A stretch of DNA of 17,261 nucleotides from Chitinophaga pinensis (GCA_943323675.2 CALPIR020000022.1:1-17261), one strand, 5' to 3'; positions 5,932 to 15,107 are shown, numbered from the stretch's first letter. Notes: generated by a model not told the origin, from the sequence alone. Translations and numbers: made by a program.

Positions 5932-8900
5932 TTAACGAATTAAAGTAACTGTGCCCTTTTTTACAAAACGCTCTCCAGATACATATGTACCTTCAACTAG
6001 CCAGACATATGTTTCTGTAACTGCTGGCACATCCTCATTGTCTGTTCCATCCCAAGCTTTATTTGCTTCTATTGTTTCAAATACCGATTTCCCCCAACGG
6101 TCGTAAATTCTAAACAAATAACTGTCATTTTTTACCCCGATTTTTATAGGAATAAAAGTTTCGTTATGTCCATCTCCATTTGGCGAAAATGCTGTTGGCA
6201 CATTTATCATACCCATATCTTCAACCTTAATGATATTATTGCCAATGGCTGTATCTGCACAGCCATATTTGTTTGTTACAATTAAGAGCACGTTATAAGT
6301 TCCCCCTTTAGTAAAGTAGTATGAACTGTTTGTATTGGTATCAGTAAAAATGGTTTGTTTATTATCATCTAACACACTCCAATTAGTGATAAACGCATCG
6401 AATGAAGTATTGCTAAAAAATGAAGTGGAATTAGGCAAGTACAGTATAGTTGGTGTTACATTAAACCTTGCCTTTGGCAAATCGTGCACGGTAATTATTT
6501 CTACTTTTATTACGGTTGAGTCTCCTCCTGGGCCAAACGCTTTTAGTTTAACAGTATATGTATCATCGCGTGTATAGGTGTGATGTGGATGTTCTTCGGT
6601 TGATGTATTACCATCCCCAAAATCCCATTCGTAACTGTAGGCGTATTTACTTAAGTTGTTAAATTTAACAGGTAAAGGTTTGCAGCCACTTTTTGGGGTA
6701 TAATCAAAATCGGGTGCAGGTGCCTGTGAAAAAACATATAAAGACTTTACAATGGTATCTGAACAGCCATCAATACTACTCACAACTAATCTAATATTGA
6801 AATAACCCGAATCAGTGAAGGTGTGCGAAGGGTTTTGTTGGCTCGAGAAATTGTATTGACTATTTATATCTCCAAAATCCCAACTGTATGCCATTTGTCC
6901 TTTGCCTATAAAGGATTCATCGCTAAAATTAACGGTTGTATTAGGGACTTGTGGTTGCGCTGGTGTATAAACAAATTGTGCTCTTGGCATTTCAAAAATA
7001 TTTATGTAGCTTAACTTGGTTGCAGTATCGCTGCACCCAAATTTATCATAGGCAATTAAAGTTATGTTGTATCCTCCAGATTTGTTATAAACATGAGAAG
7101 CAATAGCATTATTTGATCCTGCACCATCTCCAAACAACCAAAAATAATTTATAGCATTGCGTGATTCATTTTCAAATCGTACACTGAAATCTAAGCAGCT
7201 TGATGTGTTTGTGGTTTTGAATTCAGCCAAAACCAATGGGCTCACTATTACAGAAGTTTCTGCTGTATCACTACATCCATATACATTAGTTGCTATCATC
7301 TTTATATGGTAGTTGGTATCAAGGGTTAATCTGGTACGATAATAATGTGTTGGCGATTCTTGGTTACTTGTTTGTCCATCACCAAAATTCCAAAAATAGC
7401 TACTCGCGCCTTGTGTTGAGTTTAAAAAATGAAACTCTGCTGTATCACAATTTAATAATTTATTTACATTGATATTTGCTTTTGGAATAGGATAAACGGA
7501 AATAATTCTTTTGGCGGTATCAATACAACCACTATTGCTAAAGGCAGTTAAAGTAACAGGATAACTCCTATTTACTAAAGTAAGGTTGTTTTCAAATATT
7601 TTGGTTGGTGCAGTATTAGAATCTGTGGTAGCATCACCAAAATCCCACGCGTATTTTATACTCCGTAAAGAGTTGTTGATAAAGGATACTGTTTGAGGTG
7701 TACATGCTGCTGTTATGTTCGCAAAAAGTGCTTTTGGTAGTACATTTACCTTTACGGGTTTAGTTGTTGTATCGCTACATCCATATGGCGATGTGGTAAT
7801 TAAACGCACCCAATAAGTAGTATCATTTGTTGGTACTGCAACAAATTTATTTACAGGATTAGTGTATGATGAAGTTTGCCCGTTGCCAAAATTCCATCGG
7901 TATTGCACAGCACCTAGCGAGGCGTTAAAAAATGCAATATTTCCTGTGCCACAAATGCTGTCGTTTGATCCGAAAAATGCTGCAACAGGGTTATATCTAG
8001 TAGTAATTATTGTACTTACCGTGTCGCCCAAACAACCATATTGCGATTGCGATGAAAGCTTAACCTGATAAGTCGAATCGTACATTGGAAAGGAAGCAAA
8101 AACATGCGAAGGATTAATCGTAGATGAAGTATCGCCATCACTAAAATTCCAATAGTACTTATTAGCCAATTGTGTGGTGTTGGAAAACTGAATAACTAAC
8201 GGTCCGCAACCCGCACTTTTATTATTAGTAAAACTTGTAATAGGATTAGGATGCACAATCACTGTATTCGAAACTGTATCTATACAACCGTGTTCGCTAA
8301 CCGCCTGAAGTCTAACCTTGTAAATGGTATCTGTTAGTATATTTGCTGCATAACTTGTTAAGGAATTTTGCGAAGTGGCTGCGTTACCATTTCCTAATTG
8401 CCAAATAAAACTCATCATGTTGATGGAGCCTGTATCGTTAGGTACTGATTGATTGGTGAAGTTAATATGTAATGGTTCACAACCCGCAGATAAGTTTTGT
8501 GTAAATTGTGCTTTGGGGTTCGGATAAACCCGTGCGTTTTGATAAGCGGTATCTCTACAACTATGTTCACTTAATGCAATTAGCCTAATCTGATATACGC
8601 TATCTATTGTTTTTGATGCCAAATAGGTAGCACTTGGGTTTGTTAGTATTGATGATTGTCCGTTTCCCAATTGCCATATAAAACTCATGCAACTAATTTT
8701 TCCTGTATCATTAGGTATTGATTGGTTGGTGAAGGGTGTATTTAATGGTTCACAACCATTAGGGTTATTTACTGTAAAACGGGCATCTGGATTCGGATAA
8801 ATTAGCACATTTGCCAAAGAAGTATCACTACACCCAAACCTACTAAATGCAATTAGTTTTGCTTCGTAAATGGTGTCTTGATTGTTTGATCCAGTATAAA

Positions 8901-11900
8901 TTGTTGTAGGATTTATTTGAATTGAATTCTGGCTATTTCCAAACTGCCATATAAAGCTCATATTGTTCTGGTTGCCACCAAAGTTATGGGTTGAAGTGTT
9001 GTTAAAATACACATTTAATGGCCCGCAACCATTGTTAACCGAAGGGTTGAAAACACTCTTAGGATTTGGAAAAACCCTAATTGTTTTGCTTATGCTATCT
9101 GTGCAACCTTGGCCATTTGTTGCAATTAATTTTATGGTGTAAATGCTATCGCTGTTAATTGATGATTTATAGACACCTGATGTATTAAAGGTATTAGCTG
9201 TTTGTCCATTCCCTAATTTCCAAAGGTAACCAATACCGTTTGGTGTGGTATTGGTTAAATGAACACTTAAAGGCCCGCACCCACTATCATTACTCATTAT
9301 AAAGCTTGGTGTTGGGTTGCTAAAAGTATATATAGTTTTAATAGCGGTATCGGGCTTACAATTGTATTGATTTAAAGCCACTAATTTAACTCTAAACACT
9401 TGCCCACTTTGGCTTATTATAGTATCTGGTTTGTTGGTTAGGGTTGATGTTTGTGTATTACCAACTAACCATTTAAAACTATCTGCCAAGAAAGATGTAT
9501 TGGTAAATTTAAAGTTAAATGGAGCACAACCAATTGTATCATTCATGCTAAAATTTGCAACAGGCAAAGGTCTTGCATTAACAATCCGTGTTGTGGAATC
9601 TTTACAACCTTGCATGCTGTTTGCAACAAGTTTAACAATATATGTTCCAGTGTCATTGTATTTGTATTTTAATGGAGTACCCATGCTATCAAGCACAACA
9701 ATGGCGTTGTTACCAAAGTTCCAACTGTAAGATTTGGCGCCAACCGAGAGATTATTTAACAAAAAAGTATCATTTAAACATAATGATGCATTAACTGGGT
9801 TAAAGTTTGCAATAGGACTAGTATTTACAATTGTTATCAAGCTGTCTGTGTCGCTGCAACCGTTGTTGCTAGTTACTTTAAGTTTGGTAATAAAAGCACC
9901 TGCATTTATAAACCTGAAAGTTGGGTGTTGATTGCTGCTGTCTATTGTTCCATTGTTGTCAAAATCCCAAGCCCATTGGGTTATCGTATTTCCAAAACCA
10001 ACTGTTGAGCTGTCTTTAAATTCTGTAACTTGATTGCTGCAAGAATTGCCTCTAAACAAACGTGCATCAGGATTTGGTAAGACGGAAATATTTTGTGTTG
10101 TTGAAGCCAAACATCCAGTATTGTTTGTGGCTGTATAAATAATAGTATAATTACCTGGTGCCTGAAACAAATACGTGGTGTCTTCAACCCTTGCTGAATC
10201 GGTAGTGCCAAAACTCCAAAGGTGTTGAACTATGTTACCAGGTGTTGTTGTTGTTGCAGTTGCATTAAATGTAACAACTTGTTTATCGCAAATATTAGCG
10301 GGTAAATAATTAAAACTTACAATTGGTGCTGTTTTAACTAAAACCGACATGGTATCCACATCTATACAATTTTTATCTGTAGTGATTTTCAATACTACTT
10401 TAAAAACCCCTTGCGAAGGATAAGTGTAGTTTTGGTTTGTTGAAATAGAAGTTGTGCTATCGCCATTGCCAAAATACCACTTGTGTTGTGTAATTACATC
10501 ACCCGTTGCTAATGTTGAACTTGCTATAAACTTTGTTGCGGTATTTCTGCAAACGGTATCGGCAGAAAATTTTGCAGTGGGCAAAGTACTCACTGTAATA
10601 CCTACTTGTTGGGAATCATTACCACAGGTGTCTTTAACTACCAGCTTAATTATAAAATTTCCGCCACTGTTAAAGGTAATATTACCAGGGTTGCGTTGGG
10701 TTGATGTTTGTCCGTTGCCAAAATCCCAATAATAGGTTGCTGTAGGACTTTGGTTAACGGTATTATTAATTGGGTTAATGGTATGTGGCGCACATCCAGA
10801 TAATGCATTACCAATTTGTACAATCGGTTTGGCATAAACCCTAACAGTGTCTCGCCTTATCACATTGGTAGCACATAAGTTGCTAATAGCTAATCTTACC
10901 ACATAAATACCAGGGTTGTTATAAGTAATATTTCTACTCACCAATGTTGATGATACAGGTGTTCCACCCGTAAATGTCCAGTTTCTAATATTACCAATTC
11001 CTATTGATGTATCATTAACAGTAACTGTTAGCGGAGCACAGCCAAACTTCGGTGTTAGTGTAAATCCTACTTGTGGTGGTGTATTTAAAACAACAACTGC
11101 GTAGGTAGTATCACTACCACATCCGTTGCTGTCAATAAGCATAATGGTGTAATTTCCATAACCTGGAAATGTATGTGTTTGTGCTGCTTTAGAAGTGATC
11201 CAACCTGAATTTTTACCATCGCCAAAATCCCAATAATAATAGCGTTGGCCTGTAATGCAATTATCAATAGATGAGTTACTAAATGTGTATGTTAGGCTAG
11301 GTAAACACAAATTAGTAGGAGGGGTAATTCTAGCGTCATCTTTATCAAAAATTAAAACAGGAGAAATGGTGTAGGTAGATACATTGTTTGGTCCAGTGTT
11401 ACAATTTGGATTAAACGCGCGTAACGCAACTGTATACACACAATTGCCGACACCTACTGGTAAGTATGTATGAGAAATAGGTTGATTGGCCTGTGACCAG
11501 TCTCTTGTTATGACAGTTCCATCCCCAAAATTCCATGTTAAAATGGTACCCGGTAAAGCATTTTGTGTAGAATCTTGAAAAGTAATTGTATGTGGGGCAC
11601 AACCGGCCAATTGTCCTGATGGTAGAGGTTTGATGGATGTACTAACTGGTCGCATATTATAAACCGCACCCTTAATGGTATCCGTGCAAGTGCCATTAAC
11701 AGTTACTATACGCACTGTATATAAACCCAATGAAGTGTAGGTGTGATTAATAGATGAGCCTAAGGCTAATCCTGTTCCACTTGCATTAAGTGAACCATCA
11801 CCCCAATTAATGGTGTAATTGTTTAAAACTACGTTAGATGAAATGCCGATGCTAAAATTATCGTTCTGCAACGGGTTTAAAATACAGTTATTCCAAATAG

Positions 11901-12291
11901 GTTGATAGCTTAATACTGCAGCTCCGTTATATACTTGTGGTGTGTTGGAGGTAATGATAATATTTTGTTGAATAGAGTCTCGGCAGTTGCTTGTTGTAGA
12001 AGCAATCATGCGAACGATGTAATTTCCAGGCGCTCCAAACGAGTAAGTAAAATGAGGGACGGTGTTTAAAGTGCTATCAACCAAAACCCCATTTACGTGC
12101 CAATAATACCAAGTATTACTGTTGGCTGCTGTGCCGGTTGAGGTATTGTTAAATACAATGTTTTGCGGCACACCACAACCGTTTTGACCAGGCTGGGTAA
12201 AACTTAGTGTAACGTTTGAACAAGTAGCAGAAGCATGAGTTAAATTAAATATAACCAAGCAAAATGCAATTAAATAATAAAGGGCTTTCAT
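5932..12291 (-). CDS. Giant PKD-repeat surface/secreted protein with type IX secretion C-terminal domain
   Basis: The 2119-residue protein starts with a signal peptide (MKALYYLIAFCLVIFNLTHASA, cleavage likely after Ala22). It ends with a gliding-motility-associated C-terminal domain at about 2029-2119: NVPTAFSPNGDGHNETF, FRIYDRWGKSVFE, WDGTDN, and a terminal GTVTLIR. That domain (CHU_C/TIGR04131 type) is the type B sorting signal for the type IX secretion system. Between them I count about 23 PKD-like beta-sandwich repeats of 85-92 residues, recognisable by WxFGDG/WNFGNGQ/WQLGNG cores, a GC-x-PL segment and a GC-x-DT hairpin, often joined by PNP linkers. Most repeats carry two cysteines, suggesting one disulfide each, which is inference. 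No catalytic domain is visible, so adhesion, matrix or stalk function is likely. Unlike many such genes it has no PorP/SprF-like partner beside it here. The frame is intact over 6.4 kb. Confidence 0.93.
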   Translation of the reverse strand: MKALYYLIAFCLVIFNLTHASATCSNVTLSFTQPGQNGCGVPQNIVFNNTSTGTAANSNTWYYWHVNGVLVDSTLNTVPHFTYSFGAPGNYIVRMIASTTSNCRDSIQQNIIITSNTPQVYNGAAVLSYQPIWNNCILNPLQNDNFSIGISSNVVLNNYTINWGDGSLNASGTGLALGSSINHTYTSLGLYTVRIVTVNGTCTDTIKGAVYNMRPVSTSIKPLPSGQLAGCAPHTITFQDSTQNALPGTILTWNFGDGTVITRDWSQANQPISHTYLPVGVGNCVYTVALRAFNPNCNTGPNNVSTYTISPVLIFDKDDARITPPTNLCLPSLTYTFSNSSIDNCITGQRYYYWDFGDGKNSGWITSKAAQTHTFPGYGNYTIMLIDSNGCGSDTTYAVVVLNTPPQVGFTLTPKFGCAPLTVTVNDTSIGIGNIRNWTFTGGTPVSSTLVSRNITYNNPGIYVVRLAISNLCATNVIRRDTVRVYAKPIVQIGNALSGCAPHTINPINNTVNQSPTATYYWDFGNGQTSTQRNPGNITFNSGGNFIIKLVVKDTCGNDSQQVGITVSTLPTAKFSADTVCRNTATKFIASSTLATGDVITQHKWYFGNGDSTTSISTNQNYTYPSQGVFKVVLKITTDKNCIDVDTMSVLVKTAPIVSFNYLPANICDKQVVTFNATATTTTPGNIVQHLWSFGTTDSARVEDTTYLFQAPGNYTIIYTATNNTGCLASTTQNISVLPNPDARLFRGNSCSNQVTEFKDSSTVGFGNTITQWAWDFDNNGTIDSSNQHPTFRFINAGAFITKLKVTSNNGCSDTDSLITIVNTSPIANFNPVNASLCLNDTFLLNNLSVGAKSYSWNFGNNAIVVLDSMGTPLKYKYNDTGTYIVKLVANSMQGCKDSTTRIVNARPLPVANFSMNDTIGCAPFNFKFTNTSFLADSFKWLVGNTQTSTLTNKPDTIISQSGQVFRVKLVALNQYNCKPDTAIKTIYTFSNPTPSFIMSNDSGCGPLSVHLTNTTPNGIGYLWKLGNGQTANTFNTSGVYKSSINSDSIYTIKLIATNGQGCTDSISKTIRVFPNPKSVFNPSVNNGCGPLNVYFNNTSTHNFGGNQNNMSFIWQFGNSQNSIQINPTTIYTGSNNQDTIYEAKLIAFSRFGCSDTSLANVLIYPNPDARFTVNNPNGCEPLNTPFTNQSIPNDTGKISCMSFIWQLGNGQSSILTNPSATYLASKTIDSVYQIRLIALSEHSCRDTAYQNARVYPNPKAQFTQNLSAGCEPLHINFTNQSVPNDTGSINMMSFIWQLGNGNAATSQNSLTSYAANILTDTIYKVRLQAVSEHGCIDTVSNTVIVHPNPITSFTNNKSAGCGPLVIQFSNTTQLANKYYWNFSDGDTSSTINPSHVFASFPMYDSTYQVKLSSQSQYGCLGDTVSTIITTRYNPVAAFFGSNDSICGTGNIAFFNASLGAVQYRWNFGNGQTSSYTNPVNKFVAVPTNDTTYWVRLITTSPYGCSDTTTKPVKVNVLPKALFANITAACTPQTVSFINNSLRSIKYAWDFGDATTDSNTAPTKIFENNLTLVNRSYPVTLTAFSNSGCIDTAKRIISVYPIPKANINVNKLLNCDTAEFHFLNSTQGASSYFWNFGDGQTSNQESPTHYYRTRLTLDTNYHIKMIATNVYGCSDTAETSVIVSPLVLAEFKTTNTSSCLDFSVRFENESRNAINYFWLFGDGAGSNNAIASHVYNKSGGYNITLIAYDKFGCSDTATKLSYINIFEMPRAQFVYTPAQPQVPNTTVNFSDESFIGKGQMAYSWDFGDINSQYNFSSQQNPSHTFTDSGYFNIRLVVSSIDGCSDTIVKSLYVFSQAPAPDFDYTPKSGCKPLPVKFNNLSKYAYSYEWDFGDGNTSTEEHPHHTYTRDDTYTVKLKAFGPGGDSTVIKVEIITVHDLPKARFNVTPTILYLPNSTSFFSNTSFDAFITNWSVLDDNKQTIFTDTNTNSSYYFTKGGTYNVLLIVTNKYGCADTAIGNNIIKVEDMGMINVPTAFSPNGDGHNETFIPIKIGVKNDSYLFRIYDRWGKSVFETIEANKAWDGTDNEDVPAVTETYVWLVEGTYVSGERFVKKGTVTLIR
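8393..9030 (-). repeat. Tandem repeat block (PKD repeats 13-15, 273-bp period)
   Basis: Within the giant gene, bases 8393-8484 and 8666-8757 align without gaps at an offset of exactly 273 bp (91 codons). About 72 of 92 positions are identical by hand count, and most differences fall in one 13-base stretch. The TGCCATATAAA core recurs again 273 bp further on, near 8945. The encoded repeats share SFIWQ(L/F)GN(G/S), and two share PNDTG and YPNP linkers. The period and nucleotide identity exceed those of the other repeats and point to recent internal duplication. Confidence 0.75.
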
Positions 12292-12660
12292 AGGGGCAAT
12301 GAGTAATTAATTCTAATACAATTTAGCTATTAAAATTAAATAAGCACATGCTTACATAGAAATTTAGTTAATTTAACCTTTTCGTGTCAATTGAATATCC
12401 TCTTAAGTCAAGAAAATATCTTCTAACCTGTTTTTTGTTTAATTTACCGAATAAGGTTTTGTAAAATAGGGTTTATTCAAGCACATAATAACCATTTTGT
12501 CATGTGTGCGTAGGGATTAAGGCAATACTAGAAAAGTAAGTTAAAATAAAACGAGGCAACTAAAAATCAAATAAGACAAAAATTAAAGCGTAAAACGAGG
12601 ATACTAATAGAAAAACTAGCTATAACAGTTAAAAATAAGCCTATTCGTATAGTAATTTAG
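12292..12660. other. Intergenic region upstream of the giant PKD gene (no gene)
   Basis: These 369 bp are strongly A/T-rich and hold no credible reading frame or RNA gene. On the - strand they are the 5' region of the PKD protein gene and the 3' region of the O-methyltransferase gene. A partial -7-like element (TAAATTG, read on the - strand, 12319-12325) lies 28 bp before the start codon, without a matching -33 TTG. TAAAACGAGG occurs twice, at 12547-12556 and 12591-12600. A separate palindrome at 12341-12354 is listed on its own. No clear intrinsic terminator for the O-methyltransferase was found. Confidence 0.6.
12341..12354. promoter_or_regulatory. Short palindrome upstream of the PKD gene, possible operator
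   Basis: TAAGCA-CA-TGCTTA is a perfect 6-bp inverted repeat around a CA centre, 50 bp before the start codon of the giant PKD gene. It has the same arm-centre-arm build as the paa operator at 523-538, but the arms differ. It could bind a dimeric regulator or be chance in A/T-rich DNA. Confidence 0.3.
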
Positions 12661-13314
12661 TTAGTTTGACACTTTTCTACCCATCATCAAACCATCTCGT
12701 ATAGGGAATAAAATGTGCTCTAGTCTTGGGTCGTTGTGCAAGTGCTTGTTAAACTCATCAAGCAGTTGGGTGTCTTTGTCTTTTTGCAAACTTTTTTCAT
12801 CAACCACCTTACCGCTCCACAATACATTATCGGCAATCACGTAACCACCAACATTTAAACAATCCATGGCTTGGTTGTAATATTTTAAATAGTTGGGTTT
12901 ATCTGCATCAATAAAAATCAAATCAAATTTGTAGGGTAAAGTTTTGATAATGTTGTATGCATCGCCCACAATAAATTGTATGCTATTTTTCATACCTGCT
13001 TCTTCAATAAAGCGGTGTATGTTGTCTTCCTGTTCGGGATTTACATCAATGGTAATTAATCGTCCACCTTCTTGTAAACCCTCGGCCAAACAAATGGCCG
13101 AGTAACCCGTGTAGGTACCAATTTCTAAAATGTATTTTGGCTTAATCATTTGGCTAAACATACTTAGTAACCTGCCTTGAAAATGCCCACTAAGCATACG
13201 TGGTTGCAATACATTGGCAAAAGTATGGCGCGATAGTTTTTTTAAAACTTCGCTTTCGGATTGGGTGTGGTCATCGCAATATTGCTGTATGGCCGGAGAA
13301 ATAATATCAAACAT
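12661..13314 (-). CDS. Family-3 SAM-dependent O-methyltransferase
   Basis: The 217-residue protein is a class I methyltransferase of the cation-dependent catechol/caffeoyl-CoA O-methyltransferase family, to which the tRNA-modifying TrmR also belongs. The SAM-binding motif EIGTYTGYSA is at 64-73, the ribose-binding acidic residue at Asp90 (LITID), and GDAY at 117-120. The metal-site residues are Asp136 in IFIDADK and Asp162-Asn163 in ADNVLWSGKV. The length is standard. The substrate cannot be read from the sequence: catechols, other small hydroxylated molecules or tRNA wobble uridine are all possible. Its start codon lies inside the 3' end of the VanZ-like gene, an 8-base overlap that implies one transcript and coupled translation. 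Confidence 0.92.
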   Translation of the reverse strand: MFDIISPAIQQYCDDHTQSESEVLKKLSRHTFANVLQPRMLSGHFQGRLLSMFSQMIKPKYILEIGTYTGYSAICLAEGLQEGGRLITIDVNPEQEDNIHRFIEEAGMKNSIQFIVGDAYNIIKTLPYKFDLIFIDADKPNYLKYYNQAMDCLNVGGYVIADNVLWSGKVVDEKSLQKDKDTQLLDEFNKHLHNDPRLEHILFPIRDGLMMGRKVSN

Positions 13315-13693
13315 GTTTTATCTTTTTCGAAACAACAAAATACACAATTAAACAACCAAGTGTGTTGGCTATCATATCAAAATAATCGTAACTGCGGCCT
13401 GTAAAAATAAACTTTTGCATCAACTCAATTAATGCTCCGTAGCCCGCACTAATTGTACACCAGATTACAATAATTTTTTTAGGGTTTAGGGTTGTGTATT
13501 TTAAGTTGGGTTTAATTAACAACCAGGCTTGTACACCAAACAACAACGCATGTATAGGTTTATCGTAACCAAATAAATCTTCGAGCTTAAGTTGAGCCAA
13601 TGTGCCAGGTTGCGCACCGCAAGCAAATAAAATAAGCAGCGCCCAAGCAATGGCTAATTTGTAGTGGTATAATTTTGTTTGCTTAAGCTGCAT
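13307..13693 (-). CDS. VanZ-like family membrane protein
   Basis: This 128-residue protein has four hydrophobic segments (about 12-26, 46-60, 74-90 and 105-121). The conserved polar residues of the VanZ-like family are present: Asp44-Lys45-x-x-His48 in GYDKPIHALLFG, Glu90 and Gln93 in ALIELMQKF, Arg100, and Asp106 with Asn110 in DMIANTLG. The first family member conferred low-level teicoplanin resistance in enterococci; the biochemical role of most homologues is unknown, so no resistance claim is made. Only one Met is near the N terminus, so ATG at 13691-13693 is firm. It starts 16 bases downstream of the terminator hairpin behind pgk and overlaps the O-methyltransferase start by 8 bases. Confidence 0.9.
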   Translation of the reverse strand: MQLKQTKLYHYKLAIAWALLILFACGAQPGTLAQLKLEDLFGYDKPIHALLFGVQAWLLIKPNLKYTTLNPKKIIVIWCTISAGYGALIELMQKFIFTGRSYDYFDMIANTLGCLIVYFVVSKKIKHV

Positions 13694-13709
13694 GTGCTCA
13701 TGGTAATAA

Positions 13710-13745
13710 ATAAACCACCAATTGTATTTTCAATTGGTGGTTTAT
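13710..13745 (-). terminator. Strong intrinsic terminator behind pgk
   Basis: A perfect 15-bp inverted repeat (13710-13724 and 13731-13745; arm ATAAACCACCAATTG) encloses a 6-base loop. Read on the - strand the stem is followed by a U-rich tail beginning TTATTA. It starts 8 bases after the pgk stop, the expected place for a terminator. Its downstream edge is only 16 bases before the ATG of the VanZ-like gene, so it also occupies that gene's leader. Confidence 0.85.
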
Positions 13746-13753
13746 AATTGGTG

Positions 13754-14965
13754 TTATTCGTTTATGGCTTTTATACCTGGTAGTTCTTTGCCTTCAAAAT
13801 ACTCAAGTAAAGCTCCACCACCTGTACTTACATAGCTTACTTCGTTTTCGAAACCAAATTTAGCAACGGCTGCAGCACTATCGCCACCACCAATTAAACT
13901 AAATGCCCCGTTTTTGGTGGCCTCGGCTACAGCAATAGCTGCTTGTTTGGTTCCATTTTCATAACTGCTCATTTCAAACACACCCATTGGGCCGTTCCAT
14001 AAAATGGTTTTCGATTGTTTAATCACCGCTGCATAATCATCCGCAGCTTTCGGTCCAATGTCTAATCCCATCCAACCAGCTTCAATGTGTTTGTTGTCGC
14101 AAACTTTATGGTTGGCGTCATTGCTAAACGCATCAGCTACCACACTGTCAAAAGGCAACATGAGGTTTACGCCTTTTGCTTTTGCTTTGGCCATTAAATC
14201 AAGGCAAAGTTGCAAACGGTCTTCTTCACATAAACTCGATCCAATTTCGTAACCCATGGCTTTTAAAAATGTGTAAGCCATACCACCACCAATAATTAAA
14301 TTATCTACTTTGTCAATTAAGTTTTCTAAAATTAAAAGTTTGTCGCTAACCTTTGCTCCACCTGTAATGGCGGTAAACGGACGAGCAGCATTTTTCATTA
14401 CCAACTCAGCATTGGCTACTTCTTTTGCCATTACATAACCAAAACATTTTTGAGTGAAAAAATGAGCAATAACTGCGGTACTAGCATGTGCACGGTGTGC
14501 GGTGCCAAAAGCATCATTTACATAAACATCACCTAATTTGCTTAGTTTTTCAGCAAATTCTGCATCACCTTTTTCTTCTTCCTTATTAAAACGTAAATTT
14601 TCTAATAATAAAATTTCTCCAGGATTTAAATCAGCGGCTTTATCAGTAGCATCTCGTCCTATGGAATCTGATGCGAATTGTACCTCAACCCCAAATAATT
14701 CAGAGGCTTTAGCGACAACGTGCCTTAACGAGTATTTTTCAATATCAATACTACCATCTTCTTTTAATTTTTTTAGCGGGCGACCTAAATGGCTCATCAA
14801 AATGCAGCTTCCGCCATCTGCTAATATTTTTTTAATGGTAGGAACTGTTGCACGAATACGCGCATCATCAGTAACTTCAAAAGTTTGTTTATCTAACGGA
14901 ACGTTAAAATCTACACGAATCAAAGCCTTTTTTCCGGCAAAGTTTATAGTGTCTACTGTTTTCAT
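13754..14965 (-). CDS. pgk: Phosphoglycerate kinase
   Basis: This cytoplasmic glycolytic enzyme transfers the acyl phosphate of 1,3-bisphosphoglycerate to ADP, and works reversibly in gluconeogenesis. The 403 residues are the usual length. The N-terminal substrate domain shows RVDFNVP at 17-23, Arg36, SHLGRP at 58-63, LENLRF at 121-126 and VNDAFGTAHRAHAST at 149-163. The nucleotide domain shows GGAKVSDK at 202-209, GGGMAYTFL at 226-234, NGPMGVFE at 324-331, GGGDS at 359-363 and STGGGA at 380-385. The gene appears monocistronic: a strong hairpin ends it on the left, and a divergent lipoprotein gene lies to the right across 142 bp. No gap of the GAPDH type is beside it. Confidence 0.98.
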   Translation of the reverse strand: MKTVDTINFAGKKALIRVDFNVPLDKQTFEVTDDARIRATVPTIKKILADGGSCILMSHLGRPLKKLKEDGSIDIEKYSLRHVVAKASELFGVEVQFASDSIGRDATDKAADLNPGEILLLENLRFNKEEEKGDAEFAEKLSKLGDVYVNDAFGTAHRAHASTAVIAHFFTQKCFGYVMAKEVANAELVMKNAARPFTAITGGAKVSDKLLILENLIDKVDNLIIGGGMAYTFLKAMGYEIGSSLCEEDRLQLCLDLMAKAKAKGVNLMLPFDSVVADAFSNDANHKVCDNKHIEAGWMGLDIGPKAADDYAAVIKQSKTILWNGPMGVFEMSSYENGTKQAAIAVAEATKNGAFSLIGGGDSAAAVAKFGFENEVSYVSTGGGALLEYFEGKELPGIKAINE

Positions 14966-15015
14966 GCTGAATACTTTAAGTATAAAATAGTGAATTGTAA
15001 ATGCTTAAATTTTAG

Positions 15016-15023
15016 CAAAAATA
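15016..15023 (-). promoter_or_regulatory. Possible -7 element of the pgk promoter
   Basis: On the - strand these bases read TATTTTTG, matching TAnnTTTG. Transcription would start near 15010, giving a leader of about 45 nt before the pgk ATG. No TTG was found at the expected -33 distance, so support is partial. Confidence 0.35.
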
Positions 15024-15107
15024 GTTTTTTGTAGCTAGATTGTGGTTGAATTTTTAACCTTAAGCTCATACTAAATAAGGTATTGCAACACTCAATAATA
15101 ATAAAAT

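Noticed and set aside
5932..12291. Possibility that the repeat gene is a polyketide, RHS or toxin delivery protein
   Set aside because: No toxin, YD-repeat or enzyme domain can be read; the C terminus is a type IX sorting domain and the repeats have PKD cores throughout.
12547..12600. Direct repeat TAAAACGAGG, 44 bp apart
   Set aside because: Only two copies of a ten-base A-rich word with partial similarity beyond it; not enough for an iteron, attachment site or CRISPR claim.
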